Positions 10,616-23,294 of a stretch of DNA of 64,000 bases are shown one piece after another. The notes beneath the pieces are model-generated. The model saw only the letters and a program-made list of their open reading frames with translations. It was not told the DNA's origin and searched no databases. Each line of letters opens with the position of its first letter. The first letter of the stretch is position 1. A program made the translations under genes and the position numbers. The stretch comes from Hofstenia miamia (lineage: Eukaryota; Xenacoelomorpha; Acoela), in the NCBI GenBank assembly GCA_004352715.1, contig SCFE01000077.1, positions 330,909 to 394,908 of the forward strand, written 5' to 3'.

Positions 10616-11845
10616 GCTTATAATTGTTGAAAATATTAGATAAAATGGGAAATTTTTCAAAGTACTGTGTGACACTGAGAAATGCTGAAGTTTCATGTGT
10701 CCAGAATTAGATTCAAGCACAAAACCTAGATAATTAAAATAATACATCTACTCAGTTTAAATCGTCCATACATGACGAATGCTAATACCATAATTTGATA
10801 ACTCGCTATGTTTAATGTACATGTTTTGGAGCATCAACTCCTTTGTTTTCCTTTTACTTAGCTTCAAATTGCCTTTCTTAAATTGAAAACACAATGAATT
10901 AAGATTGGAATACATTCCTTTAAAACATGTTTTCGCATGTTAAATAGAATTATTGAAGACATTAGCAGTGTGCTCTAAGAAGTAAATGGATCATGAACTT
11001 AATTATCATCAACACGAATGATATTTGTCTGTAAATACCCAACAAACATAAGCGAATGGACCAACCTGAGGATCAGGTTTCTTTTATTTGAAACAGGGAA
11101 CGTGTTGAAGCAAACCAGTAGGGTAATATTCCAACAAGCTACGCAAATCATTTCTCATCTTTAAATCTCACTCAACTACACTCACTTAGAAATATATCAA
11201 CATGTTGTAGTCATCAAAAAACTACAGGAAATTCGTGGAAATGTTGACATATATCGTAGAGCCTTGCTGAGCAAATCCCCATCTTGATCCCGCCTCTAGT
11301 AGAGAATGAAATCAGGACCTGGAACTAGTATCATAATTGAATACTAACTAAAAATACTAATATAAACAAAGTCAATTACAAATTTGCAGGCCTTGAAAAA
11401 GAAGCAATGAAAACTGGAAATTAAGTCATAAAATCTGATAATGAGTCTTAATCTAATGAATTAGTAGAGGCAATTATCTTTAATGAAACTGAATTCGTGT
11501 CTTATCAAAAGTCTATAGGCAATCTTCAAATATGCAAGGATTTCAATCTTAGTACTGAGAGCGTACATTTGCTTATCAAAAACTAACAAATTGCTAGCAA
11601 ATATTTGGCCATACAAGCATCAGAGACTATTTCTATTGCAGCATTTAGTGCGACTGGTTCAACTCTTAGCCACATACGATGGTATTTGGACTCTGCCCTT
11701 ATGAATGAATTTTTAGCGCTAAGAAATTTACTCTTTTGTTGTTTGTAAAAAAATTATTCAATTTTCTAAATCAAATTATACTTCAATGACTAGTGTTTAT
11801 ATTTTATCTAATTTTTCGTAGATGACTAAGGGCTGGGACCAAACA
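10616..11845. other. Intergenic DNA without recognised gene
   Basis: No domain, RNA or repeat signal stands out. Confidence 0.4.
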
Positions 11846-11848
11846 AAC

Positions 11849-11849
<1 letters not shown>

Positions 11850-11886
<37 letters not shown>

Positions 11887-12275
11887 CGCATATATTGGTC
11901 TATTGTAACATACAAGTGTAATTTTTTAGTTACAACGGACCAAAATTTCATCGTTCTAAGGTTACAATNNNNNNNNNNNNNNNNNNNATATATATATATA
12001 TACGCATATATTGGTCTATTGTAACATACAAGTGTAATTTTTTAGTTACAACGGACCAAAATTTCATCGTTCTAAGGTTACAATGGACCAAAATTGCAAA
12101 CTCAGTGATAAAATATTTTTTCAATTCTTTTTTTCATAAAATCCTTAATTATAGCAATATGTATTCTCTGAACACGCTTTGTTGAGAAATATTCATGTTT
12201 GATAAAAATTTGTTTTTCGCATATATTGGTCCGTTGTAACGTTAATAATTGGAATTACAACGTACCTATTATATG
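11850..12275. repeat. Foldback/inverted-repeat sequences with TA microsatellite and 19-N gap
   Basis: A TA tract is followed by CGCATATATTGGTC and TTGTAAC, then inverted copies GTTACAACGGACCAA. The segment of about 80 bp before the gap (11969-11987) recurs after it at 11998-12082. A complete hairpin lies at about 12218-12275, where CGCATATATTGGTCCGTTG pairs with a degenerate inverted copy ending TATATGCG. This resembles a terminal-inverted-repeat family; no coding content. Confidence 0.6.
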
Positions 12276-12292
12276 CGAAGTTTTTTTACATC

Positions 12293-12293
<1 letters not shown>

Positions 12294-12325
<32 letters not shown>

Positions 12326-12530
12326 NNNNNNNNNNNNNNNNNNNNNNNNNNNNNNNNNNNNNNNNNNNNNNNNNNNNNNNNNNNNNNNNNNNNNNNNNNN
12401 NNNNNNNNNNNNNNNNNNNNNNNNNNNNNNNNNNNNNNNNNNNNNNNNNNNNNNNNNNNNNNNNNNNNNNNNNNNNNNNNNNNNNNNNNNNNNNNNNNNN
12501 NNNNNNNNNNNNNNNNATATATATATATTA
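12294..12530. repeat. (TA)n microsatellite and 191-N gap
   Basis: TA repeats flank the gap 12326-12516 on both sides. Confidence 0.85.
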
Positions 12531-12719
12531 GCATCATCAGAGTTATTAGAGCAATGCAGCAAGCATGAGCATTGAAATAATAACACGATGAAAGCGTAGT
12601 ATCTACTATCGAATAGGCAAAAGATCTCCATGCACCATAGTTTAGAGAGCAGTTATGAATAGTTATAAGCAAAAGCATGATCCACAAAACAATGTACAAT
12701 TTACTAAAGATCGAGACTA

Positions 12720-13236
12720 ATTAGTGCTACTGCTACACCAGCGCAGCTGCCTGCTAGGGAAGGCATAAGAGTTCACGTGGCAATACCTGCCAAAGCGAGA
12801 CGAGTTAGCTGTCATTAAATGCATATAATGTACATCACTGGATCAGCTGAAACCCCAGACAGGAACGAGCTTGCGGAGTGACAAGACCAACGAGAACATC
12901 TTGTGGCTGAATTGCCTGCTGAACAACCCTCTCATCACCATAGCAAGTTTAGCTGTTCTGAACATGAACAGCCTGTTCATGATCATCTAGAATAATCTAG
13001 TAAGAATTACGACCAAGCTAAACAGAAACTAAATTTTTATTAAGGTTATCACGCACATTGTTGCCCTATATATACAATACAATAACTTAAACGTAAACAG
13101 CGCACAGCTACCTGCCAATGGTAGAACTAAAATAATATACATGACGTCAGCAGCATGATTAGATCCGCCGAAACCGATGTTCATAGTTTGTGGGTTGCCT
13201 AGTGGCAATTAGTGAGAAAAAATGGAGAATGCTACA
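12720..13236 (-). mobile_element. Putative 3' LTR of the Ty3/gypsy element
   Basis: Read on the minus strand, a purine tract GGGTGGG is followed at 13236 by TGTAGCATTC, a TG start after a polypurine tract. Further on come a TATA box (TATATATAGGGC, 13064-13076 region) and AATAAA (13036-13041), the order expected in an LTR U3-R. The 3' end is not defined; a second GTGTAGCAG near 12736 is a possible border. No partner 5' LTR was found, so the call is tentative. Confidence 0.45.
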
Positions 13237-15038
13237 CCCACCCAATGCTGCCTTGATGGCATGTCATTCAAGAGAGTTTTTTAATGGGACAGTTGCTGAA
13301 TGAGTTTGTGGGGTCATCCAAGAGTTTTAAGATTCTGGTATCTTCCCACGCAATATTGGCAATTTTTCTGCTAAGGTATGATTAAAGGTTTTGATTTGAG
13401 TGGTTTTGCTTTTGTGGTAATGTATGTATTTTAGATGTTTCACGGAAGCTGGTATAATGATCAATTGGCATAGATTGTTAAATCATCGCTGAAAGATGTT
13501 GTAGAACGAGCGATAGAGTTTTTGGCCCTTTAGGGCAATCATAAATGTCAGTTTGGCGTCCACGTCAGAGGTGTGGCCATGCTGTATCCAGTCTTGCATT
13601 TGGAAAGAAGAATTGGAACGTCGAGGTAAGCGATTGGTGGTAGTTAGTGTTCTTATAAAGGAAGTTTATATTTTTTAAGATGAGCTCTTCTGTAATCTGG
13701 TTGGGATCATTTATTTCTGTACAGATCATCGTAACTATTTTAACGCATTTTGATATGTCATAGCATCGTAGATATTTGTGTAGAAGGTTTGCTCAGATGA
13801 TATCATTGCTGCTGGTGAATAAGGTAAGTGATTTTAACTTCTTTCTGTTTAGTTTAGTCTTTAGATTAGTGATTTGTTGTCATATGGGTAATCCTTTTTT
13901 ATAGACATCCTCAGGAGTGTGTTTGGTGCCTACAAGTAGGCAATATCCCTGATCGTGATCTCTAAGAGTTTTTGCAATGTCTTGGAATAGTTTTGTTCTT
14001 TTGAAATTCATGATGGCCTGAGCTGTGTTGTAGTACGGCTTGTATGATGGTATGTTATGTTTTAATCAGTGTGACTACTTTGTCCTTTGTGTAGGGGGGG
14101 GGGGGGTAATGACTGGAATACCGATTATGAGAGGCGGGATACAGAACTTTTTGGAGGTAGCTATTTGGTTGTCGAGTTGGTGCCAGTGACTGGTGGATTC
14201 TGTGATCTGTGCTGTCCCGAATGTTACTGGATAGTTGAGAGACTTGTGATCAATTTCGCCTAGTACATCAAGGTGTGATGTTTGCATGAGTGATTGTTTG
14301 AAGTTGTGTGGTATCAGGAATCAGGTTGAGGCACATTCAACGTAGAAGGTGATCTGTTGGTGTGGTGTCATGAGCATTTCTAGATCTGTTTTTGTGTAAG
14401 ATTCTGCAAAGAGGTTCATTTTGATGATCTCAACGTCTGATATTTTGTTGGGAGTGAAGTGAATCAGAGTGATTTGTATTTGAGTTTTGTTGTTGAGATT
14501 TGATTTGTCCAATAGTAAATTTTGATTTTCAGCTTTTATCCATGTTGGTGTCTGGATGACTTCGGTTTTTGTGAGTTTTTCATGAGTGATTTTGTCCAGT
14601 AGTTGCTGGATTCGCGGGAATAATTCTATTGCTGAAGTTGATAGGAGTTTTTCTTTTTCCTCTATGGTAATCGTGGTTTTTTGGAAGTATTGTTATTACC
14701 CATATTGGTTTGAAATGACCATGGATATTAGTAGTTTCTTTGTTGACTGACATAATACTGTAGGTTATTTCTGGGTAGCTGGAGTGGAGATACTGGAAAA
14801 GGTTGTAGTTTTTCTCCTTAATGTGGTGCTTTCAACACAGTTGCATGTAAGATTGAGTACTGTGTGGTATTCATTGAAGCAGCATATCTGTATTTAGTGA
14901 CGATCTGATGTCCATCGTTTTTTTGAAATGTGTCTCAGATGTTGCACCCCACATATATTTGCAAGTGTGAGGGTGTAAGAAATCCAAGTTGCTTTCATGT
15001 ATGCTGAGATTGTTTTGTAGAATGATCATGGAGGCATG

Positions 15039-15146
15039 ACTGAGTGGGTGTTCCTTGTTGATAATTCTCATGAGGTTTTTTTCATATGTATAACTGAGTG
15101 GGTGTTCTTTGTTGATAATTCTGATGAGGTTTTTTTCATATGTATA
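15039..15146. repeat. Two tandem copies of a 54-bp unit
   Basis: ACTGAGTGGGTGTTC...CATATGTATA occurs at 15039-15092 and again at 15093-15146 with two or so base changes. On the minus strand it duplicates the peptide YEKNLIRIINKEHPLS in frame. Confidence 0.85.
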
Positions 15147-15617
15147 ACTGGCTAGCTGGTGTTGTTTAAGTGGAGAGGTGATTACATGAGTTTGCTGGAG
15201 GGGCAAATTTTTCACTTTGCAGGAGATAGGCACTATTGTGATTTCATGATGTTTCTTTAGTGTTAGCATGAGTCTTTTCAAACTGGAGATTGGGATCTCT
15301 AAGTCATGATTGTGTGTGAGTTATATGGATAGCAGCCATATAGCCAAGGACATGGGCACTTCTGGTATTTGTTTGTCTGTTAACAGCTTGTGGTGGAAGT
15401 CCTTTTTGCACTTGAAATCAGTGGCTTGACTGATTTTGGTGAGTAGTTTTTTGATGTAGGGATTTCAGTTCCTTGACAGTGATTGAATGTTTATTGTAGG
15501 CCATTGTTCTTTGTGGTGTTGTGTTGCCTGTAGAAGGGCCCAACATTCATTGATGTTGTTAATTGTATCCTGGTTTTGCTTCAATGTGAATCACACAATG
15601 ATTGTATTGACAGCAAT

Positions 15618-16090
15618 GGAGAGGTAGTTTGGATCTATGATCTCTAATGTTTGTGCCTGCAGCATTGCATCAATTGCTAGTAGTTGTTCTGTGATGATAT
15701 GGTTCTGAGGCGTACATCTGTGCATCATTATGTTGATTAGGATTAGTTTCATAATTGATTTGTCTTGTTACACTGCAGTTTGTGCAAGGGTTGTTTGTCA
15801 TATAATGCAAAACTATTCTACGTAGCTCTCTAGATATAGGATANNNNNNNNNNNNNNNNNNNNNTGGAGAGGTAGTTTGGATCTATGATCTCTAATGTTT
15901 GTGCCTGCAGCATTGCATCAATTGCTAGTAGTTGTTCTGTGATGATATGGTTCTGAGGCGTACATCTGTGCATCATTATGTTGATTAGGATTAGTTTCAT
16001 AATTGATTTGTCTTGTTACACTGCAGTTTGTGCAAGGGTTGTTTGTCATATAATGCAAAACTATTCTAAGTAGCTCTCTAGATATAGGAT
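15618..16090. repeat. 226-bp duplication on both sides of a 21-N gap (assembly artefact)
   Basis: 15618-15843 and 15865-16090 are identical apart from about one base (CTACGTAG against CTAAGTAG). The copies abut the gap 15844-15864, which points to an unclosed overlap or two alleles, not a genomic tandem repeat. Confidence 0.85.
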
Positions 16091-17076
16091 ACTATCTGGG
16101 ATAGGTGATTCTTCTTCTATGTAGATGAACTTGGCGTTTATATTGTATGTGTAGGCTTTGACTAGTATCAGATTGATGCATTGAACTATTTTGAGATTGG
16201 CTTTATCTATAGATTTAAGTATGTAGATGATGTTAAGTGACTCCCAGTCAATGTTGATGCAGTCCAGTTATGTGCACATGTTTCTGTTCTTGATCAATTT
16301 AAGGATGTTTTTAAGGAGGACATTGTTGCTGAAGGTGATGTGAACTGTACTGTGTAGGTAGGTTTCTGGGTAGAAAATTATTGTGTTGATCTGCATTGAT
16401 TATTGTTGGGAGTACATCACTGGATACTATGTTTTTGCCAATTGAAAGTATTTTTGAGATAGATTCATGTGTTGGTGCAGAAATATTGTTGTGAGTGACG
16501 TATCTGCAGTGTCTGGAGGCTATGAAGTATGGATGTAACATTTTGCCTTCTAATATTGACATGTGTTGTTAAAGGTTTTGCTAGCAGATGTCTTGGTGAT
16601 TGCTGGATGTTGATGGCGTTTGCTGAGAGAGTGGGGTGAGAATTTGTCTTTTCACAGTATCTTCAAATTAGAGGAGGAAGTGCCCACCCTATTGCAATTT
16701 GCAGAGGAAGAGCTGGTAGCTTGTTGCTAATTGTTGGTAGCTGAGAACATCAGTAGACTGTAGGTGCCTGAGAATGTCCTGCAGGCAGATACAGAGGTAA
16801 TTGGTGATTGCAGATTAGCTTTGCTCCTTTGAGTGCTTCTCCTGGGGCTTGTTGCAGCAGCTTTCCATTTCATCAGAAACATGATCTAAAGACAAACTAG
16901 CAACGTTAATAGACCAATCTTTATAATTAACATTAGATTTTAGTATTTTTTTAGGTTGTGTGTGTGATCATACTGGAGAAGAATTATTGACTTTATACTA
17001 ATCATCAAAAGAATCATTATCAAAAACAGTGCAGCCTGGGGGTAAGATAGAATTCATTATTTTCTGATTTAATTAA

Positions 17077-18360
17077 TTAAAATTTATTTAAGTTTGAGTT
17101 GTGAGCATTTTTGATGTCACAAGCAACTCTTTTGATATTTTGGAAATGAGTAATTCTTTTGTTGTCAAGCTCATAGTTATTGTGTGGTAGGACCTTAGTG
17201 ATAGTGAGAGGTCCTTCCCAGTTGAAAGTCAGGTTGCACACTTGTTTATCATCAGTTATGATGCCAGGAGTGTACACATTGACTTTTTCACCAATTTTGT
17301 GTGCTTCACCATACATCTTTTTGTTAAATTGGTGTTGTTGTCTGATTGTACTTTTTTCTGCATGGGCACACATAGATTCATGTGTTTTGTTCAATTTGTT
17401 GATGAGGTTTTGCATGCATGTGTTGTCTATCTTGCCACTGTATCTTTTGAATAGCATGGAGACTGGAGTGGGTGCTTTGTGGCCAAACATTGCTTTATAT
17501 GGAGAGATTCCTGTGGTGGAGTGTGTGGAGGTGTTGTAGAAATACTCAACCATGGGTAGTATTTCTCTCTGGTGTTTCACTCCAAAATGCACTGTTATTG
17601 TTTTCATTAGTTTTAGCAGTTTTTGGTTGACTCATTCAACAGTGCCATTACCTTGTGGATGATTGATTGTAGTGTGAGTGTATAATATTTCTAATTTTTT
17701 CATGAGAGTTTTGAACAGTTGGCTTTTGAATTGTTTGCCTTGGTCCAAGATGATTTCCATCATTGGACAAAAGACACATATCCAGTTGTTGATGATAGCC
17801 AGTGTTTGTTTGTGCCTTAATGTTTTATAGCATTATCATCTTACAGTATTTAGTGATGTGATCTACAATGACCAGTACATAGGTGTAACCCTCATAATCT
17901 TTTCATAGTTGTTCTATATCAGTGTTGATGATTAAGTTTGAGTATTCTGCTGATGTTTTTCTAGTGCTGCACACTGACCAGGGAAGTGGGAGTTGTTGAG
18001 TAGAATACAAGATTGGCATTTGTTTATCATGTCTTCAATTGTGTGATGGAGATATGGTGTGATGAACTTTCATGGATGGTTAGTTCCATCTGGTATACAC
18101 CTTTGTGTCCTTGTTCATGAACTTTTTTAACAACTTCTCTTTTGTAGTATTTGGGCAGTGTGATAAGATGTCATGTTGTGGCACTGGCATATAGAATGCC
18201 ACTGTTTGTCATTTTCCAATTTTGTTTGAAGAAGTAGTGAGTAGCCATAAAGTCTATCATAAATTTGCAATCTTTCAGGCATGCCATTATTTGGCATAAG
18301 ATTATGTTGTTTTGTTGGGCAGCAGCTATTTCTTCTGCAGTGATTTCTTTTTTGATCATG
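17077..18360 (-). pseudogene. Ty3/gypsy integrase
   Basis: Inserts retrotransposon cDNA into the genome when active. From 18360 downward the minus strand shows the N-terminal zinc-binding part (YYKREVVKKVHEQGHKG), the start of the DDE core (YEGYTYVLVIVDHITKY near 17880), and from 17607 a clean 176-codon frame with HSTTGISPYKAMFGHKAP and the C-terminal barrel-like NLTFNWEGPLTITKVL. Stops and shifts separate the pieces, so only the C-terminal third is open. It lies directly downstream of RNase H as in other gypsy elements. Confidence 0.85.
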
Positions 18361-18529
18361 ATTGATAGTATTAGAGTTATCAGCAGCTGTTTCTATCAGT
18401 ATTGATGTTGGGGAAACTTTTGTATTGGCAGGTTGGTATAAAGTGGAAGTCTCTTGCTTGTCCTTTTTCCTTTTTTAAGTCACATTGGTATTGTGGTAGT
18501 GCTGCCCAAATGTCTGCATTTGTGTGTAA

Positions 18530-18907
18530 TCACCCTTTTTGATGTTCAATAGGAAAGTTGTAGTTGTTGTGATATTTGATCCATTTTGTGATTATGTTGG
18601 AGCAGCTGCCAGCATATTTTTTTGGCCAACATAAACTACTGTTATTAGTGTGGACAGTGAACATATTTTTGCAGATGAGAAAGTGGGGGAATTTTTTGAG
18701 TGATTCAATGAAAGCTAACATCTCCAATTTTGTTGTGCTGTAGTTAAGTTCACTGTTTTTCAGCTTTTGACTGAACCACTGAATGGGTTTCTCTTCACCA
18801 TTCTGCAACTGACTGAGCATTGCACTGATGGTAATGGTGCAGGCATTGCAATCTAGTATGTAGGGATCAGTAGATGTTAGAGAGTTCAATGATTTGATCT
18901 TTTTCAT
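18530..18907 (-). pseudogene. Ty3/gypsy RNase H domain
   Basis: The open minus-strand segment reads PYILDCNACTITISAMLSQ, then PIQWFSQKLKNSELNYST, then KLEMLAFIESLKKF, the standard order of gypsy RNase H. The usual first catalytic Asp in the DTDAS-type motif is replaced (DCNAC), so the enzyme would be impaired. Confidence 0.85.
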
Positions 18908-18949
18908 GTCTGATTTTAGTTGGTTTAATTCCTCCTGGTGTTGCTATGT

Positions 18950-19620
18950 CCATGTGAACTCGTGAGATTTTTTGAGTATGTTGGTGATATAAAGTGTTTT
19001 TTCTTCTAGGTTTGGCATAAACATATGTTAATAATTTATGAAGCCTAGTATTCTTTGTACGTCTTTCTTATTACAGGGTGGTTGTATCTCATCTATCAAT
19101 TTGTTTGTATTGCCTTTAATTGTGATGACTCATGGTGAGATGTTTCTGCCCAGCAAGGTGACTTTAGGCTTGGTGATGTGGCACTTATTGGCATTGATTC
19201 AGAGCCTGGCATTGAATAGGTGTTGCAGGTTTGACTGTAGTTACTGTGTGGGGTCCAGGATGGACTCAGTCCCAATTAGTATATCATTGATGTATGAGGT
19301 GATTCCTTTTGATAGAGTGCATTTTTCATTCAATAGTATTGTGCATTGCACAATCCAAAGGCCATGTAGAGCCATTTGAATAGGCTGGAGTGATGAAAGC
19401 TGTTTTTTCTACATCTTTGGGTCTCATAGGCATCTCTTGCATAAATCCAGTATTGAGAAAAGTTTGTATTGTGCAGCATCATATATTATGTCATCAACTC
19501 ATGGTAGCAGGTAGGCATACTTTTTGTTATTTCATTAAGTATTTGGAAGTTGATACATAGTTGATGTTTCTTGCCCTGTTTAATAAAAACTGTTGGTTAC
19601 ATGTAAGGGCTGTGACTCTT
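18950..19620 (-). pseudogene. Ty3/gypsy reverse transcriptase
   Basis: Minus-strand pieces include GKKHQLCINFQILNEITKS, then KTAFITP-like and WLYMAFGLCNAQ (the PFGL-NAP motif), and near 19285 YINDILIGTE, which corresponds to the catalytic Y-x-DD-ILI box with its first Asp changed to Asn. Several stops lie between the pieces. Confidence 0.8.
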
Positions 19621-20379
19621 TCTAATTATCCCATTGCTGAAAAGATCAGAGATTGTTTTGGCATATTGGTCCTGCATTTGTGCAGGTACTCTTCTCCTCT
19701 GCATGGTTGTTTGACAGGTTTGTTCAATGTAGTTTTGATGCAATATTATATGTTGATTGCTTTGCCCACTCTGATTTATTCATTGTTGAAGATGGATGTG
19801 TTTTGCTTTAGTATGTCATTTATAATTTGTAGTTCTTCTTGTGTTAAGTGAGGGTGAAACTCTGGCATAAGCATTGGGGCATTCAAATGTTGTTCATCTG
19901 TGGCAGATATGTCAGAAATGAAGATTTGTTTATTTTTGGTAACAAATTTTTCAAGTGGAATGCCATTGATGGTGACTTCTTTTGTTGTGGTGGTTAGAGT
20001 TGTTCAAGATTGCTGTGAAGCTGCAGTTGTTGGTAATTGTAGTGAGAATGTTTAGTATGGTGGTGCTTAAGTTACATAGACCATACGCATTTGTGATTAC
20101 AACTTCCTCTGATAATAATTTTTGGTATGATTTTGGTAATTCTCCAGTGAAAGGGCTCAGGCCTTAAATTTTCTGCTAGGGAGAATTCAAAAGTATTGGT
20201 GCCATTGGTAGCTGGTGAGACAGATATGTTTATTCTCCTTGATGGTTAGTGTTCAATTAGAGTAGTCTATGAGACAGTTGTTTTCTGTGAGAAAGTCTCA
20301 TCCCAAGATCATTTCATATGGAAATAGTTGATTTCTGGTATCAATAATATGTATGTCTTGATGAAATTTCACGTTTTGT

Positions 20380-20600
20380 ATTGTTAGTAGGGCATCTTTG
20401 ACAATTCCTTTGATTTTTATGTAATCTCCTGATGCACTGATAAGATGAGACTTGTTTGAAGTAATATCATCTCATATCCATCCAATGTTTTGGGTACAGG
20501 TGTTGGCCATGATCAATATTGATGCACCATTGTCTACTGTAGCTTTGATGTAGCAGCTGTTTATTGTAATTGGAATTAGGTTCCATTCCAGTAGATCCAT
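20380..20600 (-). pseudogene. Retrotransposon aspartic protease
   Basis: Minus-strand frame contains ATVDNGASILI at about 20510-20545, corresponding to the D-T/S-G active-site motif, and downstream a GxDFLTEN-like segment near 20300. The catalytic Asp is retained but the following Thr is Asn. It sits between gag and RT as expected. Confidence 0.65.
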
Positions 20601-20704
20601 GACAATCAATAGTTCATTAGCTCAGTCTGGGGCAGGCGCCCTTATTCATTTAAATCATCTTCCATGGTGGTATCTTGTTTGAGGCTTTCTAAGTCTTCTG
20701 ATGT

Positions 20705-21025
20705 TTAATAACATTCTTCATAGATTGCATTTATGATTGCTTTGCAGTCTTGTTTTAAGTGGCTTTTCTCATCACATTTACAGCATTTGATGAATGGAAA
20801 TTTGGTAGGTTTATCTTTGATGGTTTGTGTAGTGCATCTTTTTAATAAAAGTGTGGCATTGTTGAAGTTGAGGTTGGGAGTGCCTTGTTGCCAATATATA
20901 CATTCATTATATTTGATAGTTAGTTGTATATTTACAGCTTTCATGATGAGTTTCTTAATGACATCATTGATGTCACATTTACTTTTGAATTTTGATTTCA
21001 TTGAGGAAGGGAGAGTACAGATCAT
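20705..21025 (-). pseudogene. gag C-terminus with CCHC zinc knuckle
   Basis: The 106-codon minus-strand frame ends with CCKCDEKSHLKQDC, matching C-x2-C-x4-H-x4-C of retroelement nucleocapsid, which binds element RNA. Degenerate gag-like sequence may continue upstream to about 21780, with stops. Confidence 0.75.
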
Positions 21026-21780
21026 GAGTGTAGTAGCAAACTTCTTCCTGTGACAGGTGTAGAGATTAGTCTGAAAGCAGATGGATTTGGCAGTAGCAAC
21101 AAGGGGATGAGTCCATTAAATGGGTAAGGACTGGAGATTGCTGTTTACAATGATTGACTGAGGTTAGCCATTGGTTTCATAGTTGGTATTGTTTTGGGAA
21201 TGAACAGACCTTGTGAGTTGGTTCTCCAGGGATTGCAATTTTGTCTCCATTTCATTTAGTTTTTCTGATTGATTTAGCACTAATTTGACAAGCTCAATTT
21301 TTGTTAGGCCTTTAGATTAGAAGCAGCATAGTGAGTCATTTTTTCTTTAATAGTAACACAGATTGGAGAGGGGTACATAGTGGTAATAAATCCATAGTTT
21401 GTCAGAGAGGTATGATTATGCAAAACACATCCTTTCATAGAGTTAAAGTTGAATAGTAATTTAATTAATAGATTTGGTGAAGCTTTGTTAATAATGAATT
21501 ACTTGCAAGTTTGAAGAGGTGTCAAAGTTTTCAAAAAGAGTTTTTCTAAAAAAGGTTTAAGAACCATTTCAAGGTTGTGTTTTTTTAACAGTCATGGGTC
21601 ACCATCTAGCAGTAGTATAAAAGTGAGTCCATTACATTGATATTTTTTACCTTTGACCCTGGCAGTCATGGATATGATGTAATTGTGTACTTTGGCTGTC
21701 TGTGTATCTCTGATGTCATTGGAATATAATGGTTTTATGTTGGCAAACACATTTGTTTGCAGTCTATTGTTCAAAATGTA

Positions 21781-23289
21781 ACAATTTTTCTATTCATATT
21801 ACATAATTTTTAAATACAATTGAAATTATATATGCAAAAGATTCATGTTTTTGGGAATTATATTTTATTTTTATTTTTTTCAGTAAAAGTTATAATCAAT
21901 AAGTATTTTCAAACATTGAGGAAAATAAATATGATTTACAGATGATCCACATGTCAATTGCACAAATAAACACTTTTTTAAAACTTGAATCAATAAAAAT
22001 TCCCAAGTAAAAATTATTTTTAAAGCATAAATATATGTTTTTACAGATGCATACTCTCACCATACAGAAAAAACAAACATTTATAATAATAAATTTATTA
22101 CAAAGAAAATATAAAATGCACTACTAAATGATAAAGTTCATATAGTGAATTTCATCTACAGTTCAATGAACAATGATATTATTCATCATGACTTCATTGT
22201 TGGGATGGGAATGATGTAGGAAACATATGCAAAGTGTATTTGCACATGAATTTCACATGGTAGTATCTAAATTAATGATTAATATACAAGTCAAATGAGG
22301 TGATAGATCACAGTATACAACACATGACTATTAAAAGTTTAAACAAATTCAATTAATAATGTGTATTAACAAACAAACAATGTTTATATATATGATAAAT
22401 TATATAATTAATTTAACATCAGACTGCAAATTCACAGCAATTCATTAAAATATAATTGATTACATTTTTAAAAGAAATATCTGTAAAACTAACTAGAAAT
22501 AATATTTCAAAAAAAGTGTTAAGAATCAAAACAATATCTGAGATTTAATTATAAAAATAGTTTTTTTTAAAATATTAGAATCTTTCAGGGTAGTTCTTTC
22601 ATCAATGTGAAATTCCATTAATCTGCTCTATGTATAAAATTGCATGCTTTAATAATGTTAACATAGTTTATCTATGGCCATTGTTCAAATGTCAAAATGT
22701 AAAAAATTATAAACACAGTACAACCATGTAAAATTCAATTATGCTGCTGTGTGTAATTTTTTATCTATTGTTCAAATGTCAAAATGTAAAAAATTATAAA
22801 CACAGTAAACTATCAAACATGAAATCAAAATCACTTTAACAATTAAATAAAACACTATAAAATCATATAAAACTAGAATTTTTTCACAAGTTGGAAAACA
22901 ATCTCAATTATTATTACAACATGTTTTTTCCCAATTTATACAATTATATAAATGAAAGATTCTACAAAACTAAAATGTTATTAAAGTAAAATTATTTATC
23001 AATCACTGTCTCTGATACAAAAGAAATAAATAATTTTTCAATGCATATTTCTTGTTGAATTCAAGAATAAAATATTTGCAAGTAGGAATTTTTATGTGAA
23101 ACTTTTCAGGATTGTTGATAACATGTTTTGTTAATAGTGTTGTAAACTGGTTGTTAACATTTATTGATACAAATATACAAAACATTTAAAAATATTTATT
23201 TTATATTATAAGAAATTGCTTACATTTTAAAATTTTATTGGTGTCTTTTATATTAAGAATTAAATAAATAACTGATATATGACTTTTCC
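21781..23289. other. Very AT-rich region without gene; one 88-bp spaced repeat
   Basis: No coding signal. The 40-bp block TTGTTCAAATGTCAAAATG...CACAGTA occurs at about 22681-22720 and again at 22768-22808. A 5' LTR for the gypsy element would be expected here but was not found. Confidence 0.45.
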
Positions 23290-23294
23290 ACATT

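Larger units (their letters stand above)
13237..17050 (-). other. Unidentified post-pol region of the gypsy element
   Basis: About 3.8 kb between integrase and the 3' LTR. The minus strand carries several open stretches (14871-15281, 16311-16562, 14321-14512, 14075-14287) with similar His/Thr/Asn/Ile-rich composition, as if from one long broken frame. I recognise no domain. By position it could be an env-like or accessory third ORF, but I see no signal peptide, furin site or membrane anchor to support that. It also contains a 54-bp tandem duplication and an assembly duplication. Confidence 0.4.
13237..21780 (-). mobile_element. Decayed Ty3/gypsy LTR retrotransposon, internal region
   Basis: On the minus strand the order is gag with a CCHC knuckle (20705-21780), aspartic protease (about 20400-20600), RT (about 18950-19620), RNase H (18530-18907) and integrase (about 17077-18360), which is Ty3/gypsy order (RT before integrase). 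A long post-pol stretch leads to a polypurine tract and LTR-like start at 13236. All domains carry stops, frame shifts and catalytic substitutions. Confidence 0.85.

Noticed and set aside
12199-12699. Frames with IYIYIY runs
   Set aside because: Translation of (TA)n and N; the same applies at 43858-44205, 57112-57339 and 57382-57564.
17180-17539. Plus-strand frame of 119 residues
   Set aside because: Antisense shadow of the integrase C-terminus.
19038-19851. Plus-strand frames in the gypsy region
   Set aside because: Antisense to RT; no independent motif.
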